From: Pseudomonadota bacterium
GTDB taxonomy: Bacteria; Pseudomonadota; Alphaproteobacteria; Rhizobiales; Rhizobiaceae
Assembly (NCBI GenBank): GCA_003242525.1
Contig: QGUU01000042.1
Location: 1 to 11,061, forward strand
Length of the DNA stretch: 11,061 bases
Direction: 5' to 3'
Under the pieces are notes generated by a model that did not search any database, had not been told where the DNA came from, and was given only the letters and a program-made list of their open reading frames with translations. How positions within the stretch are numbered: the stretch's first letter is position 1; each line of letters begins with the position of its first letter. Positions 1-7,186 of the stretch are shown here, piece by piece. The translations under genes and the position numbers were made by a program.

Positions 1-785
1 TTGGTTTCCGCTCGCAAGGTGGCCCAGAAAAAAAGGGGATTTTGGGTCGGCAGGGCCCCACCGGCCTGGGCGCAGGCAAGGTCGACACGGCCTACACCGC
101 CATGAACAATGCCATCGACGTGATCGATGACATCAAGGCGAAGATTCTGCTCGCCAAGACCGCGAGTGCTGAGGAACGCACCAAGATCCAGAGCGAGATT
201 GCCTCCATGCAGGCACAGCTCATCGACAACATAGGCGGAGCGTCCTATGCGGGTGCAAACCTGCTGAAGACGGATTCCAGCTCGACGGACGACACGCTGC
301 GCATCATCTCCTCCTACAATCGGGATTCCACTGGCGCGGTCGTCACAGGGTCCATCGACATCGAATACAAGAACATCCGCCTCATCGATGCCATCAGCGC
401 CAAGACCGGCATACTCGACAAGGCCGGTTCGGCCTCGAGCGTTTCGCTGCTGGACCTGGATGTGACCAACCTTTCAGCCATCACCGGTTCGGGTACCGAG
501 GCGAAATTCGACAATTTGCTGACTGACATTGAAAAGGTGCTGGCGGCGATGACGACGGCGGCCTCCGAGCTTGGCGCCGCAAAGTCGCGCATCGACATGC
601 AGAAGGATTTCGTTTCCAAACTGATGGATTCGATCGACCGCGGCGTGGGCCAGCTGGTGGACGCTGATATGAATAAGGAATCGACCAGGCTACAGGCGCT
701 GCAGGTCCAGCAGCAGCTTGGTATCCAGGCCCTCGCGATCGCCAACTCCAACTCGCAGGCTATCCTCGCCCTGTTCAAGGGCTGA
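1..785 (+). CDS. Flagellin, 5' end missing (filament subunit)
   Basis: Subunit of the flagellar filament, exported by the flagellar type III system and polymerised outside the cell. From about base 60 the frame reads as a flagellin N-terminal D1 helix (TGLGAGKVDTAYTAMNNAID). It ends with the conserved C-terminal D0 helix, with QVQQQLGIQALAIANSNSQ and a final ILALFKG. About 242 reliable residues are visible. Adding the usual missing N-terminus gives roughly 300 residues, a short flagellin without large D2/D3 outer domains, as in Brucella FliC. The start codon lies upstream of the window; the TTG at 42 is not a credible start because conserved D0/D1 helices should precede it. Bases 1-58 do not translate into those helices in any single frame and look damaged (see findings). 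An intrinsic terminator follows the stop. Several rhizobial flagellin names fit (fla, fliC), so no symbol is given. Confidence 0.93.
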   Translation, partial: GFRSQGGPEKKGILGRQGPTGLGAGKVDTAYTAMNNAIDVIDDIKAKILLAKTASAEERTKIQSEIASMQAQLIDNIGGASYAGANLLKTDSSSTDDTLRIISSYNRDSTGAVVTGSIDIEYKNIRLIDAISAKTGILDKAGSASSVSLLDLDVTNLSAITGSGTEAKFDNLLTDIEKVLAAMTTAASELGAAKSRIDMQKDFVSKLMDSIDRGVGQLVDADMNKESTRLQALQVQQQLGIQALAIANSNSQAILALFKG

Positions 786-809
786 CGGTCGGTCGACGCT
801 ACCTGATGC

Positions 810-846
810 ATGGGCCGCTCGCCGGAGCGGCCCATTTCATTTTCGC
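810..846 (+). terminator. Intrinsic terminator after the flagellin gene
   Basis: A perfect 10-bp GC-rich stem, TGGGCCGCTC (811-820) with GAGCGGCCCA (825-834), closes a 4-base GCCG loop; an A-T pair (810/835) extends it to 11 bp. A T-rich tract (TTTCATTTT) follows. It begins 25 bases after the flagellin stop. It should separate the very abundant flagellin mRNA from fliF, so fliF needs its own promoter within the next 54 bases or depends on readthrough. Confidence 0.85.
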
Positions 847-850
847 ACAA

Positions 851-898
851 GCTTCACGCTCTAGGCTCGCCCGGCCAGTAATGCGGGAGCCGTGAAGC
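851..898 (+). promoter_or_regulatory. Inverted repeat flanking the fliF ribosome binding site
   Basis: GCTTCACG at 851-858 is exactly repeated in inverted form as CGTGAAGC at 891-898, one base before the fliF GTG start. An inner GCTC (865-868) can also pair with GAGC (887-890), so the whole right arm (887-898) can be base-paired and would cover part of the fliF Shine-Dalgarno GGGAG (885-889). The element fills the short gap between the flagellin terminator and fliF, which must also hold any fliF promoter. It could be an operator or an mRNA structure limiting fliF translation. The repeat is seen directly; its function is inferred. No convincing -35/-10 pair is visible here. Confidence 0.45.
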
Positions 899-899
899 C

Positions 900-2543
900 G
901 TGCCGGAGCAATTGCAGACCATTATTGCCAATCTGAAGTCTTTTGGCCCCAAGCGCCTCGCCATAATGGCAGGCATCACTGTGCTGGTGCTGGCCGTGAT
1001 CGGGGTGGGTGCAGTCTACCTCAACAGGCCGGCCTACGAGACGCTCTATGTGGGGCTCGAACGCTCGGACGTGAACCAGATCGGCATGGTGCTTGGCGAA
1101 GCCGGCATTTCCTTTGACGTGGGCTCTGACGGCACCAGCGTCCTTGTCGCCGCAGGAACCACGGCCCAGGCGCGCATGCTACTGGCCGAGAAGGGTCTGC
1201 CGACAAGCGCCAATGCCGGTTACGAGTTGTTCGACAATGTCGGCTCGCTCGGCCTCACCTCCTTCATGCAGCAGATCACCAGGGTGCGGGCGCTCGAAGG
1301 TGAAATCGCACGCACCATCCAGTCCATATCCGGTGTCAAGGCCGCGCGCGTCCATATCGTCCTGTCGGAACGTGCAAATTTCCGCCGTGACGAGCAGAAG
1401 CCCTCGGCCTCCGTGGTCATCCGCTATTCCGGCATCGACGCCGAGAAGACCGCAATGTCGATCCGCCATCTCGTGGCTGCGGCCGTGCCCAGCCTCTCGG
1501 CCGACAAGGTCACCGTCCTCGATTCCTCGGGCAACCTCCTGGCTGCGGGCGACGACCCCTCCAACACGAGCGCCGCCCGCGCGCTGGGCGTCGAGCAGAC
1601 GGTGGTGGCGCAGATCGAGGACAACATCCGTCGTGCCCTCTCACCCTATCTTGGCCCGGAGAATTTCCGCGCCTCGGTAAAGGCCGATGTCAACACCGAC
1701 GCGCGCCAGATCGAGGAAACCATCTTCGATCCCAACTCGCGCGTGGAAAGATCCGTGCAGTCTGTCCGGTCCAATGAAGCCACAAACCAGACGCAAGCCT
1801 CCACGCCGACCACGGTAGAGCAGAACCTGCCGGAAGCCCAGGCGGCTGCAACGGAGGGTCCAAAATCATCCTCCCAGAACGACCGGAGGGAGGAAATCAC
1901 CAATTACGAGATCAACTCCAAGAAAATTGCCACCGTTTCCAACGGCTACACGCTCACCAAGATGTCGATTGCGGTCGTGGTAAACCGGCATAGGCTTCAG
2001 GATGTACTTGGCAAGGACGCCACGGCCGACCAGATCGCCGAGCGTGTGGCCGAGATCAGGAGGATGGTCGCCTCTGCCACGGGCTATGACGAAAATCGCG
2101 GCGACGTTATCGACGTCTCTGCGGTCGAGTTCCTCGAAGGGCTGGACGGCGAACAGGTCGCGGGACCCGGCCTGCTGCATTCGGTCAGCCGCTATACCGG
2201 CACCATGATCAATGCGGCAGCCTTCCTCGCGGCGGTCTTCCTCGTCGCCTTCTTCGGGCTCCGGCCTATGGCCAATGCACTCATCGCAAGGCCTGGCGCC
2301 GAGCCGAGCTTTGAAGAGGTTCAGCGTTCGCTGCCGACGCCAGACCCTGCCGCAGCGCTGGAAGGGCCTGATGCAGCCACGGCGGCGCTGGCCGCGCCGT
2401 CAAGCCAGAACTCGATTGACGATCTGCGCAGGAAGCTCAAGCCCGCCCCGCGGGAGCGGCTTGCGCGCATGGTCGATCTCAATGAGGAACGGACCGCCCA
2501 GATCCTGCGCAAATGGGCATCAACCCAGCAAGAAGCCGCCTGA
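900..2543 (+). CDS. fliF: Flagellar MS-ring protein FliF
   Basis: Builds the MS ring in the inner membrane, the base on which the C-ring, export gate and rod assemble. It has 547 residues, normal for the family. A first membrane helix lies at about 20-41, followed by YETLYVGL and the ring-building YscJ/FliF domain. A Ser/Thr/Gln-rich linker (about 290-330) leads to the conserved NYEINSKK segment. A second membrane helix lies at about 436-456. The cytoplasmic tail ends in a FliG-binding-type segment (DDLRRKLKPAPRERLARMVD, then ERTAQILRKW). The GTG start fits because TAA at 879 closes the frame upstream, GGGAG (885-889) lies about 10 bases before it, and the N-terminus resembles rhizobial FliF. 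The stop overlaps the next start by one base (TGATG). It is the first gene of a six-gene packed unit and is preceded by an inverted repeat. Confidence 0.97.
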   Translation: MPEQLQTIIANLKSFGPKRLAIMAGITVLVLAVIGVGAVYLNRPAYETLYVGLERSDVNQIGMVLGEAGISFDVGSDGTSVLVAAGTTAQARMLLAEKGLPTSANAGYELFDNVGSLGLTSFMQQITRVRALEGEIARTIQSISGVKAARVHIVLSERANFRRDEQKPSASVVIRYSGIDAEKTAMSIRHLVAAAVPSLSADKVTVLDSSGNLLAAGDDPSNTSAARALGVEQTVVAQIEDNIRRALSPYLGPENFRASVKADVNTDARQIEETIFDPNSRVERSVQSVRSNEATNQTQASTPTTVEQNLPEAQAAATEGPKSSSQNDRREEITNYEINSKKIATVSNGYTLTKMSIAVVVNRHRLQDVLGKDATADQIAERVAEIRRMVASATGYDENRGDVIDVSAVEFLEGLDGEQVAGPGLLHSVSRYTGTMINAAAFLAAVFLVAFFGLRPMANALIARPGAEPSFEEVQRSLPTPDPAAALEGPDAATAALAAPSSQNSIDDLRRKLKPAPRERLARMVDLNEERTAQILRKWASTQQEAA

Positions 2544-3160
2544 TGCGCGCCAACGCACTTTTCGACCTCCTGCCGGACTTCGGCACGTTCCAGACCCGCG
2601 CGGAACCCTTGGCGGAGCCGCCGCACCCGCCACCGGTCGAGGAGCCGCCCGTTGATACGGATGCACTCGTCGCCGAAGCTGTTGCCACTGCGACCGCTGA
2701 GCTGGAGGCACGGCTCGCGGCCGAGCATCAGGCGGCGCTCGAAGCGCAACGCCAGGCCCATGCCGAGGAAATCGAGGCGCTTGTCCTGTCGCTGGGGGAC
2801 GAAGCCGGCAAGAAAATCGCCTCTTCCCTCGAAGCGCTCGAAGAGCGGGTCGTCGCACTGATTTCCGGCCAGACTGCACGGATGCTCGCGACCGTGCTGG
2901 CCGGCGACCTCCAGCAGCGGGCCATGTCGGCGCTGGCGCGAACGGTACGCGAGGCCATGGACGATGCGGAGGGCACAAGGGTGCGGGTAAGTGGGCCTGC
3001 TTCGCTCTATGAGTCGTTGCGCAACGCCTTGGGAACACATTCCGAAAGACTGGAATTCACAGAAGCACCGGGCTTCGATCTGGTCGTAACCGTTGACGAT
3101 GCCGTGTTTGAGACGCGCATGGCCGAATGGTCGCAGGCACTGTCGGAGATTCTGGCATGA
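2543..3160 (+). CDS. FliH-like flagellar export/assembly protein
   Basis: A 205-residue protein, probably the FliH equivalent, which binds the FliI export ATPase and links it to the C-ring. The first 40 residues include a Pro/Glu-rich stretch (about 21-37). Residues about 40-110 are Ala/Glu/Gln-rich and look like a long coiled coil, as in FliH. The C-terminal part (about 115-205) follows the FliH pattern: helices, then TRVRVSGPASLYESLR, then GFDLVVTVDDAVFETRMAEW. The chosen start is ATG 2543 in the TGATG overlap with fliF; an in-frame ATG at 2513 lies inside fliF and has no support. Its stop overlaps motB by 4 bases. The call rests on architecture and position, not strong sequence identity; FliH diverges fast, and homologues are often annotated as hypothetical proteins in rhizobia and Brucella. 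No symbol is given for that reason. Confidence 0.7.
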   Translation: MRANALFDLLPDFGTFQTRAEPLAEPPHPPPVEEPPVDTDALVAEAVATATAELEARLAAEHQAALEAQRQAHAEEIEALVLSLGDEAGKKIASSLEALEERVVALISGQTARMLATVLAGDLQQRAMSALARTVREAMDDAEGTRVRVSGPASLYESLRNALGTHSERLEFTEAPGFDLVVTVDDAVFETRMAEWSQALSEILA

Positions 3161-4449
3161 CCCTGGCGGACAACTCGGATCGCAAGCAGGAAATCATCAT
3201 CGTCCGGCGGGGCCACGACGATGAGGACGAAGGGCGCCACGGTGGCGTCTGGAAAATCGCCTTTGCCGATTTCATGACGGCAATGATGTGCTTCTTTCTC
3301 GTCATGTGGCTGATAAATGCCGCCAACGAGCAAACCAAGTCAGCGGTGGCCTCCTATTTCAACCCGGTCCGACTGATCGACCGCAACGCCAGCCGGAAGG
3401 GCCTGCAGGATCTGGGAGATGGGCCGAGATCTGTTGGCCTCACCGCGCAAAAGCCGGAAAAGGACATGGATCGCGTCGGCCATCAGGGCGATGACGACGC
3501 CCAGATGCCCCAGGCGCAGCCATACACCGAAGGATTGCCCAAACCCACCGAAGCGACGGATGCCCGCCTATTTTCCGATCCCTATGCCGTTCTTTCGGAA
3601 ATCGCCACCAATACGGGAATCCTGCAGAATGTGAGCGACAAGGGCGAAGGGGGCGTACAAACCTCCGGTCCCGCTACGGGCGCCTCTGGCGGCCAGTCCT
3701 ATCGTGACCCGTTCTCGCCCGACTTCTGGTCGCAGCAGCAGGCCTCCCCCGCCGCCGAGGCGAGCGCGGAGCGCGCCAGGATAAAAGGCGAGCCTGCGAC
3801 GCCGGAGGACAGGATCGCGAAGGCCGACATACCTGAGATCAAGGCCGTTCCATCCGCCTCCCCGCTCGAAAACGCTCCCCTTCAGCCCCTGAACGACGAG
3901 GCGCTGAAACCGACGACAGGCGACCGGAACCATGACCTGCCGCCGGCGTCGACCGAAACAAAACCGGATGAGAAGAAGCCGAGCGACGCAACCCAAAGAG
4001 CGGCAGCGGAGATTCAGCGCCAGCTCGCCGAGGCTTTCAAGGAAGACCGGATAGGCGCCGGCATCTCGGTTGAGGCAACGGACAAGGGCGTGGTCGTTTC
4101 CGTTACCGACCAGTTTGATTTTGGCATGTTCGAGATCGGCTCGGCAGTGCCCCGCAAGGAACTGGTGCTGGCAATGGAAAAGATCGGCCGCATCGTCAAC
4201 GGCCATAAGGGCAGCGTCGTCATTCAGGGTCATACCGACGCTCGGCCGTTCCACTCCGAAACATATGACAACTGGCGGCTCTCCACTGCCCGCGCACACT
4301 CGGCCTATTACATGCTTGTTCGCGCTGGCGTGGACGAACGCCGTATCACGGAAGTTTCCGGCTTCGCCGACCGCCGGCCCAAGGACGCCAGGGACCCGTT
4401 GGCAGCCGTGAATCGCCGTATCGAAATCCTTTTGGAGACGGACGGATGA
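3157..4449 (+). CDS. motB: Flagellar motor stator protein MotB
   Basis: Stator subunit that, with MotA, conducts protons and anchors the motor to peptidoglycan. It has 430 residues. The N-terminal membrane helix (about 34-54) carries the signature FADFMTAMMCFF, with Asp38 as the likely proton-binding residue. A long Pro/Ala/Glu-rich, probably disordered periplasmic linker covers about 100-285. The OmpA-like peptidoglycan-binding domain (about 300-428) has QGHTDARPF (His359, Thr360, Asp361) and NRRIEILLE (419-427). The linker is far longer than in enterobacterial MotB (about 308 residues), as expected for rhizobial MotB, whose periplasmic part binds MotC. The start at 3157 is in an ATGA overlap with the preceding stop, with CGGAG (3144-3148) upstream; an in-frame ATG at 3127 is less likely. 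The motA gene is not in this window and must be elsewhere. Confidence 0.96.
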   Translation: MTLADNSDRKQEIIIVRRGHDDEDEGRHGGVWKIAFADFMTAMMCFFLVMWLINAANEQTKSAVASYFNPVRLIDRNASRKGLQDLGDGPRSVGLTAQKPEKDMDRVGHQGDDDAQMPQAQPYTEGLPKPTEATDARLFSDPYAVLSEIATNTGILQNVSDKGEGGVQTSGPATGASGGQSYRDPFSPDFWSQQQASPAAEASAERARIKGEPATPEDRIAKADIPEIKAVPSASPLENAPLQPLNDEALKPTTGDRNHDLPPASTETKPDEKKPSDATQRAAAEIQRQLAEAFKEDRIGAGISVEATDKGVVVSVTDQFDFGMFEIGSAVPRKELVLAMEKIGRIVNGHKGSVVIQGHTDARPFHSETYDNWRLSTARAHSAYYMLVRAGVDERRITEVSGFADRRPKDARDPLAAVNRRIEILLETDG

Positions 4450-5834
4450 AACGGCCCGTCCGGTGTTGCGCCATCGCCTTCGCCGTCATCACGGGTGGAA
4501 TGATAACGCCCGTTCTGGCGGGAGAACGCCTGCATCCCTACCAGATGGTGCGTTCGCTGCAGTTGGTGCAGGACCGGATAGCGGCCGGTGATCATGCCGC
4601 CATGCCGATGCAGGCAAAGCTGCTGGAAATGATCGACGCCCGATTCCGCAAGGCGGCAAGCGACGACTTTGAAGAGCCCCGCAACGTGCGCGCCCTGCTT
4701 GTCTTCGGCATGAGCGGGGGCAATCCGGCCACCGTCGCGGCCACCGTGGCACGCGCCAGACTGGCGGCAAGCGAACAATCGCTCGCTGCAGGCGTCGTCA
4801 GTTATCTCAATGGCCAGCCGGCCGAGGCGATCAAGGCACTGGAGCCGATCGATCCGGTGAGCCTGCCTGAAGAACTGGCCGCCTTCGTGGCATTGGTGAA
4901 AGGATCGCTGCTTGCCCCGGAGAGGCCGGTGGAAGCATTGCGCCTGCTCGACCACGCCCGCCTGCTAAGTCCCGGCACGCTGGTCGAGGAGGCTGCGCTT
5001 CGCCGTTCTGTCGGCATCGCCGTGGACATCGGGGATGCCTCGCGCTTCCTGCTCGCTTCCACCCAGTATACGGCGCGCTTCCTGCATTCGCCCTATGCCA
5101 GCCAGTTTGCCGACGCCTTCGTGTCAGGCGTTATCGCGCTGCATCTGTCGATCAACCTGGACAGGATCGCCGACATTACCGCCATGATGGATGCCGAGCG
5201 GGAAAAGGTCATCTATCTGCGCATCGCCCGCCGCGCAGCGATCGACGGATTGACCGAACTTTCGGCCTTCGCCTCGGCAAGGGCCGAACAGGGCCGAGAC
5301 GGCAAGGACAACCGGGACGATCCCCGGGCGTTGCTCTACGCCAGCCTCTCCTCAATGACCTCGGCCACGATCGAGGAGCTCCGCGCGACATTGAAGAAAA
5401 TAGATCGCAACCAACTGTCGGATGCCGACCAGGCCCTCCTCGACGCAGCCATGCAGATCACCGACGAAATTACAGCCATGCCGAAGGCTCCGACAACCAG
5501 TATCGGCCCGGCCTTGCCGAAAAGCCACGCCGCATCCATAGCCGCACCGGCTGAGGAGCCAGCCTCGGCAGCCGCTGCCGACATGGCCGACATTTCCGAC
5601 CTTCCTCCGGTCGAGGGTGCTCGATCGGAAGAGTTGCCGAACGAAACGCCGCAAATGGCCGAAACGGGAGAAGTCCCGGACGCGGCTTCAGACCGACTGG
5701 ATGCGAATCCCGCAACCGACGACAAGGCATTGTCAGCCGGGGCGCCCTCCCCCGACGGCACGGACGAAGCCATCGTCCAGACCCGACGCAAGCTCGACCA
5801 GATCGACCAGTTGCTTGGAGCATCGCCGCTATGA
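4446..5834 (+). CDS. motC: Periplasmic motility protein MotC
   Basis: In Sinorhizobium, MotC is a periplasmic partner of MotB needed for motor rotation and speed control; it is essentially confined to rhizobia and relatives. This copy has 462 residues. It begins with a signal peptide (basic start, hydrophobic core, VLA then Gly26), followed by HPYQMVRSLQLVQDRIAAGD, typical of MotC. The central part (about 30-340) is helix-rich and repeat-like (LNGQPAEAIKALEPID). Residues about 345-440 are Pro/Ala/Glu/Asp-rich and probably disordered. A short C-terminal amphipathic helix (QTRRKLDQIDQLL) ends the protein. The only cysteines are Cys7 and Cys8 in the signal peptide, so the mature protein has none. 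It starts in an ATGA overlap with motB and ends in an ATGA overlap with fliK, implying coupled translation. Confidence 0.92.
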   Translation: MKRPVRCCAIAFAVITGGMITPVLAGERLHPYQMVRSLQLVQDRIAAGDHAAMPMQAKLLEMIDARFRKAASDDFEEPRNVRALLVFGMSGGNPATVAATVARARLAASEQSLAAGVVSYLNGQPAEAIKALEPIDPVSLPEELAAFVALVKGSLLAPERPVEALRLLDHARLLSPGTLVEEAALRRSVGIAVDIGDASRFLLASTQYTARFLHSPYASQFADAFVSGVIALHLSINLDRIADITAMMDAEREKVIYLRIARRAAIDGLTELSAFASARAEQGRDGKDNRDDPRALLYASLSSMTSATIEELRATLKKIDRNQLSDADQALLDAAMQITDEITAMPKAPTTSIGPALPKSHAASIAAPAEEPASAAAADMADISDLPPVEGARSEELPNETPQMAETGEVPDAASDRLDANPATDDKALSAGAPSPDGTDEAIVQTRRKLDQIDQLLGASPL

Positions 5835-7186
5835 CAATCGCAATTGGCAGCACACCCATCGAAACTCCTGCGAACCGGCCAACCAGAAGCGGCGGCGCCG
5901 GGCATGATGGCCAGGCTGATGACGCGCCCCGTTTCGACGATCTGGTCGAAGGTTCTGGCAGCAGGCATGCAAAACCCCTCGCAGGCGGACCTGGCCGCAA
6001 GGATAATGCAGCCAGGCTTGGCGGCGGTAACGCAGACAGCCCTTCCTTGAGCCCTCCTGCTGACGGGTCGCTGGATGAGGTGCTTGCCAGCGACCAAGAA
6101 CACGGTCCCCAAAAGACCCGGGCTGACAGGCGCGAGAGGCATGGCGATGAAACGAGGGAGCATTGGAGCGACAGCGAGCACACGACCACCCTGCCGCTCC
6201 GCGACCGCGCCCCGCTTTTCGCGACGCTGAACCAGCTCGGGCAGCGCGGCGATGAAGTGTCATCGGCAGGCATTGCCGCCTCCCTTTCCGCTCAGGCAGC
6301 AGAGTCACCGGACGCAACTGTCGCATCCTCAGGGCGACAGGCGCGCAAGCCCGGTCTTGATGGCTCCTTGCTTCGCTTTGCCACGCAGGACACAGGCGAT
6401 GCGCTCGACGGGAAATTGCGTGATGACATGGGCCGGCCTGCCATAAAGTCATCCGGCACCAACGAAGAAAGGCTTCTGGCCGGCAACACCGACAAGGGAA
6501 GTGAAATGCCGGAGAAGGCGCGGGCGCCGCGCTCCCTCACCGCCGAAAAGGAAACGCGCAACTCGGACGCTGCCCGGTATGGCCCGGATCGGCCCCTAGC
6601 CAAGCCCGCCACTGTCACGCAGGACCGGGCTTTTCCCGCACCCGCCGCGCATACGATGAGCCCCGCGACCGCAAGGGTGATCCAGGCACTATCCGCCGGC
6701 AACAACCTCGCTTCCGTCATACCTGCTTCGACAATTCAGCCGCCCGCCACGATCGCCCCGGCGCATATGCTGAAGATAGAGCTGCACCCTGCCGAACTGG
6801 GGATGGTGGTGGCGAACCTGCGCCTTTCCGGCGAGCAACTGTCAGTTGAACTAAGACCGGAAACAGCCGAGGCCTACCGCCGGCTGGTTGCGGATTCCGA
6901 GGTCATCGCCGGATCGCTGAAAAGACTCGGATTCGATATTGACAGCGTCACGATATTGCAACCTTCGCTTGCATCAACCCCGGCGGCCCGCTCGGATGCG
7001 ACCCATCTCGGTCCATCCTCATCCATGGTGGGTCGCGATGCCTCGCAATTCCAGTCGGGCACGCCCGGCGGCCAGGGCGGCGGCTTCAGCGGGCAGCAAT
7101 CAGGAAGGAATGGCGGCAATGAGCAGGCTTTCGACCGCCCTGCACCGGCACATCGCGAGCGCGCTGGCGGCGGGCTTTTTATCTAG
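5831..7186 (+). CDS. fliK: Flagellar hook-length control protein FliK (rhizobial MotD)
   Basis: Molecular ruler that sets hook length and switches export from hook to filament substrates. It was first named MotD in Sinorhizobium and later recognised as FliK. It has 451 residues. The N-terminal two-thirds (about 1-290) is hydrophilic, low in aromatics and rich in Gly, Asp, Arg and Ser, as in FliK ruler regions. The conserved C-terminal hook-length domain (about 300-385) contains LKIELHPAELGMVVANLRLS (HPAELG at 319-324), then LSVELRPETAEAYRRL and LKRLGFDIDSVTI. A Gly/Gln-rich tail follows. The ATG at 5831 overlaps the motC stop by 4 bases, with TTGGAG just upstream. The last 68 bases also encode the start of the next gene in another frame. 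Sequence identity in the N-terminal part is expected to be low, so the call rests on the C-terminal domain and position. Confidence 0.9.
   Translation: MTIAIGSTPIETPANRPTRSGGAGHDGQADDAPRFDDLVEGSGSRHAKPLAGGPGRKDNAARLGGGNADSPSLSPPADGSLDEVLASDQEHGPQKTRADRRERHGDETREHWSDSEHTTTLPLRDRAPLFATLNQLGQRGDEVSSAGIAASLSAQAAESPDATVASSGRQARKPGLDGSLLRFATQDTGDALDGKLRDDMGRPAIKSSGTNEERLLAGNTDKGSEMPEKARAPRSLTAEKETRNSDAARYGPDRPLAKPATVTQDRAFPAPAAHTMSPATARVIQALSAGNNLASVIPASTIQPPATIAPAHMLKIELHPAELGMVVANLRLSGEQLSVELRPETAEAYRRLVADSEVIAGSLKRLGFDIDSVTILQPSLASTPAARSDATHLGPSSSMVGRDASQFQSGTPGGQGGGFSGQQSGRNGGNEQAFDRPAPAHRERAGGGLFI

Noticed and set aside
42..44. TTG as the start of the flagellin gene
   Set aside because: It would remove the conserved N-terminal D0/D1 helices; the frame is also open to the window edge, and the local sequence looks damaged.
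1093..1680. Plus-strand 195-codon frame inside fliF
   Set aside because: Alternate-frame shadow of the fliF ring domain, rich in Ser, Pro, Arg and Ala, with no motif and no separate ribosome binding site.
2321..3040. Long minus-strand reading frame opposite fliF and the fliH-like gene
   Set aside because: It is a GC-driven shadow, rich in Arg, Ser, Cys and Gly, with no recognisable motif, opposite two well-supported genes.
5336..6181. Minus-strand reading frame of 281 codons opposite motC and fliK
   Set aside because: Low-complexity Ala/Ser/Pro composition, no domain, and it crosses two coding genes; other long minus-strand frames (3568-4299, 10177-10986) were rejected for the same reason.
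7110..7112. ATG 7110 as the start of the MotE-like gene
   Set aside because: The AGGAAGG site would directly abut it; ATG 7119 has a normal distance. The difference is only three residues and not excluded.
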